Assembly (NCBI GenBank): GCA_050945815.1
Contig: JBMNTQ010000132.1
Coordinates: 1 to 5,623, forward strand
Source: JBMNTQ01 sp050945815
GTDB lineage: Bacteria > Bacillota > Clostridia > Christensenellales > JBMNTQ01
Reading direction: 5' to 3'
DNA: 5,623 nt
The stretch's first letter is position 1. Every line of letters starts with the position of its first letter. A program made the translations under genes and the position numbers. The notes beneath the pieces are model-generated. The model had not been told where the DNA came from. It worked only from the letters and a program-made list of their open reading frames with translations, and did not search any database. Below, piece by piece: positions 1 through 5,103 of the stretch.

Positions 1-629
1 CTCGGGTGGGCGCGTCGGACGACCTATCCTCCGGCCAGAGTACGTTTATGGTGGAGATGCAGGAAATGGCGTTTATCTTACAAAACGCTACGGCCGACAG
101 CTTGCTGCTCATCGACGAAATCGGCCGCGGCACCAGCACCTTCGACGGCCTAAGCATCGCTTGGGCAGTGGTCGAGTATGTGGCGGATCAGAGCGTCATC
201 GGCGCTAAAACCTTGTTTGCCACCCACTACCACGAATTAAGCGAGCTGGAGGGGCAGCTGAGCGGTGTGAAAAACTATCGGATTTCCGTCAAGGAAGCGG
301 GGGACAACATCGTGTTTTTACGCAAAATTGTACGGGGCAGTGCGGATAAAAGCTTTGGCATACAAGTTGCGGCTTTGGCGGGGATTCCCCAGGAGGTTGT
401 GGGCCGGGCCAAGGAAATTCTGACTCAACTGGAAGAAGCGGATATCAACCAGGACGACGGGCTTTGCTTGGGGCAGCGTCCCAGAACTTCAGAATTTCAG
501 CTGAACCTTTTTGGTGAGGGAGAGGCCATCATAGGCGAACTAAAAAAAATGGATGTAGATTCCATGTCCCCCAAAGAAGCCTTGTTTTATTTATATGATT
601 TGAAGAACAGAGTTAAAGGTGAGGTTTGA
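1..629 (+). CDS. mutS: DNA mismatch repair protein MutS, C-terminal part (5' end outside window)
   Basis: MutS is the cytoplasmic ATPase that binds mispaired or looped-out bases and recruits MutL. Only the last ~209 codons are visible; the frame is open to the left edge, and the GTG at 6-8 is an internal Val (RVGASDDL), not the start. Seen in order: the MutS/ABC signature (SDDLSSGQSTFMVEM, about 18-62), the Walker B motif LLLIDEIGRGTS with Asp-Glu at 114-119, the family stretch FDGLSIAWAVVEYV, and the H-loop FATHYHEL (His at 225-227). A variable tail follows with QLNLF at 498-512, which fits the sliding-clamp binding pentapeptide, and a C-terminal helix (SPKEALFYLYDLKNRVK) typical of the MutS oligomerisation tail. 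The stop TGA lies 3 bases before mutL, so the genes are surely co-transcribed. An A8 tract at 542-549 lies between the clamp motif and the tail helix. The identification is firm. Confidence 0.98.
   Translation, partial: RVGASDDLSSGQSTFMVEMQEMAFILQNATADSLLLIDEIGRGTSTFDGLSIAWAVVEYVADQSVIGAKTLFATHYHELSELEGQLSGVKNYRISVKEAGDNIVFLRKIVRGSADKSFGIQVAALAGIPQEVVGRAKEILTQLEEADINQDDGLCLGQRPRTSEFQLNLFGEGEAIIGELKKMDVDSMSPKEALFYLYDLKNRVKGEV
542..549. repeat. A8 homopolymer in mutS
   Basis: Eight consecutive A residues encode the end of Leu, Lys-Lys and the start of Met in the MutS tail, between the clamp motif and the last helix. It is one of the two longest single-base runs I noticed in the window. Confidence 0.9.
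615..624 (+). promoter_or_regulatory. Ribosome binding site of mutL
   Basis: AAAGGTGAGG lies inside the last codons of mutS, 8 bases before the mutL ATG at 633. It supports that start and suggests translational coupling with mutS. Confidence 0.75.
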
Positions 630-632
630 CGA

Positions 633-2528
633 ATGCCTATCCATATATTGGACGATGCCGTTGCGTCTAAAATCGCAGCCGGTGAAGTTATTGAGCGGCC
701 AGCTTCCATTATAAAGGAGCTGGTAGAAAACTCTATAGATGCAGAAGCGACAGCCATCTCTGTGGACATCAAGAACGGGGGGATCCCGTATATTCGTGTC
801 AGCGACAATGGCGTGGGCATGAGCGGGGAGGACGCGGCTCTCTGTTTTGGCCGCCACGCCACCAGCAAAATCTCTAGCGTCCAGGATTTAACCGCTATAG
901 AAACCCTGGGCTTTCGCGGAGAGGCCTTGTACAGCATTGCTTCGGTGGCCCAAGTCGAACTGATCACCCGGGCTCGTGGCTGTGAAAGCGGCACAAAGAT
1001 CGTTATCCACGGTGGTGTTTTGAAGCAGCAGGAAGAAGTGGGCTGCCCAGAAGGCACCAGCATAGTTGTACGCAATCTGTTTTTCAATACGCCGGCCCGG
1101 CTGAAATTTCTTAAAAAGATGGGCATCGAAGCCGGCTATGTAGGAGATATTGTGGCGCGTCAGGCTTTAAACCGGCCGGAAATCTCCTTCAAATATAGCA
1201 ACAATGATAAGACTATCTATTTTACGTCGGGCAGCGGCTCGGTATACGACAGCATCTACGCTATCTACGGTAAAGATGTTGCGGCCTACCTACACCCGGT
1301 GGCCGCCCAGAGCGGCGGCTATACCATCTCAGGCTTTGTGGGTGCGCCGGAAATTGCCCGGGGCAACCGCACCGCCCAGTCGCTTTTTGTCAACCGCCGA
1401 TACGTACACCCGGGCTCTGTTTCCTCTGCTGTGCTGGAAGCCTATGATACCCGGCTTATGGTGCATCGTTTTCCGTTTTTTGTGTTGCATCTGACCCTGC
1501 CTTTTAACGAAGTGGACAGCAATGTCCATCCCAACAAGCTGGAGGTTCGCTACCACCAGGAACAAAAAGTTTTAGAATTGGTGAGGACTGCCGTACAGGA
1601 TGCTGTTCGCCGGCCTCTTTATAGCCCGGGAAATATGCAAAATGCAGCGAGGCTTTCATCAGACGCAGAAGAAAGTACCGTTTTGTCTTTTAAAAAGCAA
1701 CCATTGGAGCAACCGACCGAGCCGATACAATTGAACAACATCGAGCGCATAGAATATGAATCCTCCCTCAGCAAAGAGGCGCTCTTTTCTGCTGTTGAAA
1801 CGGACACCGATCTGGCAGCGAAAAAGCCGCTGCGACTGCGCCAGCAGCATACGATTTTTACCGCCCAGCAGCCAAGCCGCCCGTCCCATCCGCCAGAAGG
1901 CGGCCAGAATACGCTGCCCCAGCCTCAAGGCGCTTCGGCGGCAGATGATGGCTTGTCCGGCTTTCGTTTGCTAGGCACGGTATTTTCCACCTACATCATG
2001 ATACAGCAGGAAGATACCCTGCTTATTATCGACCAGCATGCAGCCCATGAGCGTATCCTATACGACCGATTTATGCAGCGGTTTGCTGAAGGGAACGCCG
2101 TTTCCCAGCCCGTTTTAGAATCGCCGGAAATCTCCTTAACACCGCTTGAGAAGGAGACGGTACAACAATCCATGGCGTTGTTTGAAGAGATTGGCTTCCA
2201 ACTTGAGGAATTTGGCCCCCTTTCCTACCGGATTGGCGCAGTGCCTTTTATATTGGGCGAGCCTCAAAACGCTATTTCGTTTTTCAGAGAATATCTGGAC
2301 AATATCCATTCCTATGGCAGCCGCGAGGCTGTGGCCCGCCGCAGGAATAAGCTGATAAGCCTGTCCTGTAAAAAGGCTGTAAAAGCAGGAGATGTGTTGT
2401 CTCATGCAGAAATAAGTGCACTAGTCTCCGCTTTTGTAAAAGAAGGCCACATCCCGAACTGCCCCCATGGGCGCCCAGTGATGGTGGCCCTTTCTCAGAA
2501 GGAATTGGAGAAATACTTTGGACGCTAA
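633..2528 (+). CDS. mutL: DNA mismatch repair endonuclease MutL
   Basis: MutL links mismatch recognition by MutS to strand incision; in bacteria without MutH it makes the nick itself. The 631-residue product is full length. The N-terminal GHKL ATPase shows KELVENSIDA (Glu29, Asn33), DNGVGM (Asp58), HATSK and GFRGEAL (93-99), at the same residue numbers as in E. coli MutL, and HPNKLEVR (299-306). A Pro/Gln/Ser-rich, probably disordered linker spans about 335-440. The C-terminal domain begins near GFRLLGTVF (443) and carries the nuclease motif DQHAAHERILYD (467-478), SCKKAVKAGD (from 578; Cys579) and CPHGRP (610-615), expected to bind zinc or manganese. Asp478 stands where the usual DQHA(X)2E(X)4E motif has Glu, and the presumed clamp motif QPVLESP (492-498) has its Pro one place late. 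The ATG start is set by the Shine-Dalgarno site 8 bases upstream and by the family N-terminus. Confidence 0.98.
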   Translation: MPIHILDDAVASKIAAGEVIERPASIIKELVENSIDAEATAISVDIKNGGIPYIRVSDNGVGMSGEDAALCFGRHATSKISSVQDLTAIETLGFRGEALYSIASVAQVELITRARGCESGTKIVIHGGVLKQQEEVGCPEGTSIVVRNLFFNTPARLKFLKKMGIEAGYVGDIVARQALNRPEISFKYSNNDKTIYFTSGSGSVYDSIYAIYGKDVAAYLHPVAAQSGGYTISGFVGAPEIARGNRTAQSLFVNRRYVHPGSVSSAVLEAYDTRLMVHRFPFFVLHLTLPFNEVDSNVHPNKLEVRYHQEQKVLELVRTAVQDAVRRPLYSPGNMQNAARLSSDAEESTVLSFKKQPLEQPTEPIQLNNIERIEYESSLSKEALFSAVETDTDLAAKKPLRLRQQHTIFTAQQPSRPSHPPEGGQNTLPQPQGASAADDGLSGFRLLGTVFSTYIMIQQEDTLLIIDQHAAHERILYDRFMQRFAEGNAVSQPVLESPEISLTPLEKETVQQSMALFEEIGFQLEEFGPLSYRIGAVPFILGEPQNAISFFREYLDNIHSYGSREAVARRRNKLISLSCKKAVKAGDVLSHAEISALVSAFVKEGHIPNCPHGRPVMVALSQKELEKYFGR

Positions 2529-2542
2529 ATCCGATGCGGCGA

Positions 2543-2549
2543 AAAGGAG
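2543..2549 (+). promoter_or_regulatory. Ribosome binding site choosing the miaA start
   Basis: AAAGGAG lies 10 bases before the ATG at 2560 and downstream of the mutL stop. It favours this ATG over the in-frame TTG at 2518, which would overlap the end of mutL. The TTG does have its own weaker GGAG at 2507-2510, 7 bases upstream. Confidence 0.7.
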
Positions 2550-2559
2550 CAGATCTCTT

Positions 2560-3489
2560 ATGAACCCCTTGCTCGTGCTTGTAGGGCCTACCGCAGTGGG
2601 TAAAACGGCTGCTGCTATTGAATTGGCCCGTCGTTTGGATGGTGAAATTGTAACGGCGGATTCGGTTCAGGTTTATATCGGGATGGATATCGGTTCGGCG
2701 AAGCCAGATATACGTGAGCGGGCTGCTGCCAAACACCACATGATAGACCTGGTAGAGCCGGATGTGCCTTATAATGTGATGCTGTATAAACAGGCTGCCG
2801 TAACCGTGATAGACGACATTCATGCTCGGGGCAAGTTGCCGATTCTTGCCGGTGGGACTGGGTTATACGTCAATTCTCTGGTCTATCCGATGGAATTTAA
2901 TGAAGCATCCTACGACGAGGACTACCGGGAAAGCCTTAGGCGCTTTTCCGACGAACACGGGGCAGAGGCCCTGCATCAGCGGCTTGCCTGTGTGGATGCA
3001 GAAGCTGCCGCGTCTATCCATCCGAACAACCAAAAACGCGTGATTCGCGCCCTCGAGGTTCACCACCTGACCGGCAGGCCATTTTCCTCTTTTCAGACAA
3101 CCTACCGGGAACAACCGCCTCCATACGACTTGACCATGGTCGGGCTGACCATGCCCCGCAGCCTGTTGTACGAGCGCATCGAACAGCGGGTGGAGGATAT
3201 GATGGCACATAATTTTCTCGATGAAGTCGCTACTCTGCTCAGTAAATACCCACAAGATTGTCATGCCTTTGATTCTCTGGGATATAGACAGCTCATCGCC
3301 TATATGGAAGGGGACTATTCCCTCCCTGAAGCGATACAACAGATTAAACGAGAAACGCGGAGGTTCGCTAAACGCCAGTTCACTTGGTTTAACCGTGACC
3401 AGCGTATCCGCTGGTATAGTGTTTTAAACTATAGGCGTATAGAAGACATGATTGTGGACATAATTCAAATGGAGAACATTGAAAGATAA
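2560..3489 (+). CDS. miaA: tRNA dimethylallyltransferase MiaA
   Basis: MiaA transfers the dimethylallyl group of DMAPP to N6 of A37 in tRNAs that read codons starting with U, making i6A; in many bacteria MiaB then thiomethylates it. From the ATG at 2560 the protein has 309 residues, normal for the family. Visible are the P-loop GPTAVGKT (9-16), TADSVQVYIGMDIGSAKP (32-49) with the conserved Asp34 that matches the proposed catalytic base, AGGTGLYVNSL, NNQKRVIRALEV (156-167), DSLGYRQL (238-245) and the C-terminal FTWFNRD (274-280). The in-frame TTG at 2518 would add 14 residues (MDAKSDAAKRSRSL) not expected in the family and would overlap mutL by 11 bases, so ATG 2560 is preferred. It lies 31 bases after mutL and 32 before hfq, the common mutL-miaA-hfq arrangement. 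Its 3' end contains two adjacent hairpins and a candidate hfq promoter. Confidence 0.97.
   Translation: MNPLLVLVGPTAVGKTAAAIELARRLDGEIVTADSVQVYIGMDIGSAKPDIRERAAAKHHMIDLVEPDVPYNVMLYKQAAVTVIDDIHARGKLPILAGGTGLYVNSLVYPMEFNEASYDEDYRESLRRFSDEHGAEALHQRLACVDAEAAASIHPNNQKRVIRALEVHHLTGRPFSSFQTTYREQPPPYDLTMVGLTMPRSLLYERIEQRVEDMMAHNFLDEVATLLSKYPQDCHAFDSLGYRQLIAYMEGDYSLPEAIQQIKRETRRFAKRQFTWFNRDQRIRWYSVLNYRRIEDMIVDIIQMENIER
3398..3433 (+). repeat. Two adjacent inverted repeats in the 3' end of miaA
   Basis: The first is a perfect 7-bp stem, ACCAGCG/CGCTGGT (3398-3404 / 3409-3415), with a 4-base loop TATC. The second is TATAGT/ACTATA (3415-3420 / 3428-3433) with a 7-base loop. They share one base at 3415, so the stems would compete for it. 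They are coding (encoding part of DQRIRWYSVLNY) and lie about 90-120 bases before hfq. Function is unknown: they may shape the hfq leader, serve as a protein site, or reflect coding constraints. The AT-rich stretch after the first stem is not a clean T-tract, so termination is unlikely. Confidence 0.45.
3412..3420 (+). promoter_or_regulatory. Candidate extended -10 promoter for hfq inside miaA
   Basis: TGGTATAGT matches an extended -10 element: TGn followed by TATAGT, five of six bases of TATAAT. No good -35 is present at 16-18 bases upstream, as is usual for extended -10 promoters. Transcription would begin near 3426-3428 and give hfq a leader of about 95 bases. E. coli hfq is also transcribed from promoters inside miaA, which makes this plausible, but the match rests on nine bases only. 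Confidence 0.3.
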
Positions 3490-3501
3490 ACCATATTATT
3501 G

Positions 3502-3510
3502 AAAAGGGGG
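3502..3510 (+). promoter_or_regulatory. Ribosome binding site of hfq
   Basis: AAAAGGGGG ends 11 bases before the hfq ATG at 3522. It is G-rich rather than a perfect GGAGG, but is the only candidate in the 32-base gap and supports the start. Confidence 0.6.
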
Positions 3511-3521
3511 CCCACAACGAC

Positions 3522-3740
3522 ATGACTAAACCAGCCATCGTTTTACAGGACGTATTTCTAAACCTGATTCGAAAAGACAGAATCCCGCTTTCTATTGTGC
3601 TGACTAACAACGAGCAGCTCAATGGGTTTGTGAAGGGATTTGATAGCTTTACTATTATCTTGGAAAATGAAGAAGGGCAGTTTCTAATCTACAAAAATGC
3701 TGTGGCCATATTGAAACCGTCCCGGGTCGTTTTGATGTAA
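3522..3740 (+). CDS. hfq: RNA chaperone Hfq
   Basis: Hfq is a ring-shaped hexamer of Sm fold that binds U-rich small RNAs on its proximal face and A-rich RNA on its distal face. The 72-residue product matches the compact Gram-positive type with no long C-terminal tail. The Sm1 region shows LQDVFLN (8-14; Gln9, Asp10), IPLSIVL and GFDSFTIILE (39-48; Phe43). Sm2 reads IYKNA (56-60), ending in LKPSR. The rim patch RKDR (17-20) is more basic than the RKEN of B. subtilis. The odd point is Asn59, where E. coli and B. subtilis have His (YKHA); Tyr57 and Lys58 are kept. The usual NG turn before QLxG is NNE here. Fold and identity are clear from position after miaA and overall pattern; whether RNA binding on the proximal face differs cannot be told. 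It may be transcribed with miaA and also from an internal promoter. Confidence 0.95.
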   Translation: MTKPAIVLQDVFLNLIRKDRIPLSIVLTNNEQLNGFVKGFDSFTIILENEEGQFLIYKNAVAILKPSRVVLM

Positions 3741-3759
3741 CCTATACGATACGGATACT
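3732..3759 (+). promoter_or_regulatory. Weak candidate promoter before the ynbB-like gene
   Basis: TTGATG (3732-3737) and GATACT (3754-3759) are separated by 16 bases, each matching four of six consensus bases. A promoter is expected here if the terminator at 3781-3818 works, yet this one would start upstream of that hairpin, making the hairpin a leader attenuator. The match is poor and easily due to chance. Confidence 0.15.
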
Positions 3760-3771
3760 GAACCGATAGGT
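3740..3771. repeat. Imperfect inverted repeat just after hfq
   Basis: ACCTAT (3740-3745) pairs with ATAGGT (3766-3771), and CGG (3752-3754) with CCG (3763-3765), leaving a 6-base bulge on the left side. The stretch also holds ATAC three times (3744, 3749, 3755). It begins on the last base of the hfq stop codon. There is no T-tract after it, so it is not a terminator by itself; it could be a 3'-end stabilising hairpin or a protein site. Confidence 0.3.
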
Positions 3772-3780
3772 AAAATCACT

Positions 3781-3818
3781 GCCATAGCTGGGCTTTCCTT
3801 GCTATGCGCTTTTTGTTT
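3781..3818 (+). terminator. Intrinsic terminator after hfq
   Basis: The stem CATAGC (3783-3788) pairs with GCTATG (3801-3806). It can extend outward by GC/GC past a single bulged C (3807) and inward by GGG/CCT past a T-T mismatch, with loop CTTT. The T-tract TTTTTGTTT (3810-3818) follows at once. This is the natural end of the mutS-mutL-miaA-hfq unit. Its T-tract touches the Shine-Dalgarno site of the next gene, so it could also act as a leader attenuator of that gene. Confidence 0.6.
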
Positions 3819-3825
3819 GGGGGAA
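3819..3825 (+). promoter_or_regulatory. Ribosome binding site of the ynbB-like gene
   Basis: GGGGGAA lies 6 bases before the TTG at 3832 (8 bases from its last G). An in-frame TAA at 3826-3828 rules out any start further upstream, so this site and the TTG go together. Confidence 0.55.
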
Positions 3826-3831
3826 TAAATT

Positions 3832-5103
3832 TTGCAGGCTTCTTTTTTAGAATCTTTTTTTTCTTCGTTACAGGATGAGGAAAGCCGGGCTGCCGAAATT
3901 GTGAGCCGGGCCCATAGGGAATTGGGGGAGGTGTTTCAGGGGTTTGAGAAAACGGCTCTCGCCAATCAAAACAAGGTGTTAAACGCTTTTCGTGAACAAA
4001 ACATCGCAGTCCGTCATTTTACGCCCACCACAGGCTACGGTTATGGGGATGACGGGCGAGATGCTCTAGACCGGGTTTTCGCCTCGGCTCTTCGTACGCA
4101 GGATGCCCTGGTGCGGCCTCAGATCGTTTCTGGAACCCATGCGATTGTGCTGTCCTTGCAGGGGCTTTTGCAACCGGGGGATACGCTGGTTAGCGCTACC
4201 GGCAAGCCCTACGATACCATTGAGCAGGCCATCGGCATCAGCGGCGACGCACCGGGTTCGCTCAAATCCTTTTCTGTTTCCTATCTGCAATCAGAGCTCA
4301 ATCCAGACGGCAGCTTGAACATGCAGGCCATCGTAGCTTTGGCAAAGGATGCGAAGGTCGTATTTTTTCAGCGATCTCGAGGGTATGCATGGAGAAAAGC
4401 GATTGAGCTTGAAGAGATGGGGCGCTGTATCCGTGAGATTAAAAAGGTTAACCCTACTTGCGCCATAGTCGTAGACAATTGCTATGGAGAATTCGTAGAG
4501 GAGCAAGAACCCACCGACGTAGGAGCGGACCTTATAGCCGGTTCTCTGATCAAAAACCCCGGCGGGGGATTGGCACCCACCGGCGGCTATGTGGCCGGGA
4601 AAGCTACGCTGGTCGAGCGTGTCGCTCAGAGGCTGACCTGTCCCGGGATCGGGCGGGAGGTTGGCTCCTATGCGCAGAGCTACCGCCCTTTCTACCAAGG
4701 ACTGTTCCTCGCGCCGCACACCGTATGCCAGGCGCTGAAGGGAGCAGCCCTTTTTGCCCGCATCTTTGAAATAATGGGTATGAAAACGCTGCCCCTCAGT
4801 ACCAGTCGGCGCAGCGATATTATACAATCTGTTCAATTTGAAAAAGAGGAGATGCTGGTCAAGTTTTGCCAGACGATCCAATCCATCTCACCGGTAGACA
4901 GCCATGTGTTGCCCTATCCATGGGAAATGCCGGGCTATCAAGACCAGGTGATCATGGCGGCGGGGGCGTTTGTGGAAGGTTCGTCCATCGAGCTGAGCGC
5001 CGATGGACCCATCAAGCCGCCATACATTGCCTACCTCCAGGGGGGGCTAACCTATGAGCATTGCATCCTGGCGGCTTTTCATGTAGCAAAAGCCCTGTTT
5101 TAG
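3832..5103 (+). CDS. ynbB: PLP-dependent enzyme, YnbB / methionine gamma-lyase-like family
   Basis: This 423-residue protein belongs to the fold-type I PLP enzymes often annotated as cystathionine beta-lyase-like, methionine gamma-lyase or aluminium resistance protein; B. subtilis YnbB is a member of similar length. Visible are TTGYGYGDDGRD (66-77), RPQIVSGTHAI (95-105), TGKPYDTIE (123-131), FFQRSRGYAWR (178-188), VVDNCYGEFVEEQEP (213-227) and AGSLIKNPGGG (236-246). By analogy with the fold, Asp215 should contact the PLP ring nitrogen and Lys241 should form the Schiff base. Substrate and reaction are not known with confidence; a C-S lyase on sulfur amino acids is the family guess. TTG 3832 is chosen because of the adjacent G-rich ribosome site and an in-frame stop 6 bases upstream; GTG 3901 is possible but lacks such a site. 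It follows the hfq terminator and overlaps the convergent lexA by 4 bases. T6 and T8 runs lie in its first 11 codons. Confidence 0.93.
   Translation: MQASFLESFFSSLQDEESRAAEIVSRAHRELGEVFQGFEKTALANQNKVLNAFREQNIAVRHFTPTTGYGYGDDGRDALDRVFASALRTQDALVRPQIVSGTHAIVLSLQGLLQPGDTLVSATGKPYDTIEQAIGISGDAPGSLKSFSVSYLQSELNPDGSLNMQAIVALAKDAKVVFFQRSRGYAWRKAIELEEMGRCIREIKKVNPTCAIVVDNCYGEFVEEQEPTDVGADLIAGSLIKNPGGGLAPTGGYVAGKATLVERVAQRLTCPGIGREVGSYAQSYRPFYQGLFLAPHTVCQALKGAALFARIFEIMGMKTLPLSTSRRSDIIQSVQFEKEEMLVKFCQTIQSISPVDSHVLPYPWEMPGYQDQVIMAAGAFVEGSSIELSADGPIKPPYIAYLQGGLTYEHCILAAFHVAKALF
3843..3862. repeat. T6 and T8 runs at the start of the ynbB-like gene
   Basis: T6 (3843-3848) and T8 (3855-3862) fall in codons 4-11, encoding part of SFLESFFSS. 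Such runs are prone to slippage by polymerases. Confidence 0.85.

Noticed and set aside
587..1126. 179-codon open frame on the minus strand over mutL
   Set aside because: It lies opposite conserved MutL ATPase motifs, shows no recognisable domain, and is best explained as a shadow of the real gene's codon pattern.
2518..2559. TTG at 2518 as the main miaA start
   Set aside because: The ATG at 2560 has a better ribosome site and gives the usual family N-terminus and length; the TTG is kept only as a possible minor start.
2284..2823. 179-codon minus-strand open frame across the mutL-miaA junction
   Set aside because: It is antisense to the CPHGRP end of MutL and to the MiaA P-loop, with low-complexity His/Ser/Arg-rich translation and no family resemblance.
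3741..3831. LexA (SOS) operator in the only sizeable gap, before the ynbB-like gene
   Set aside because: No GAAC-N4-GTTC type palindrome as in Gram-positive SOS boxes is present there.
4291..4881. 196-codon minus-strand open frame over the ynbB-like gene
   Set aside because: It is opposite the PLP-lysine region of a clearly conserved enzyme and resembles no known protein.
5040..5046. G7 run near the end of the ynbB-like gene as a phase-variation switch
   Set aside because: It is short, made of CAG GGG GGG codons, and close to the 3' end, so slippage would alter only the last ~20 residues; nothing else supports a switch.
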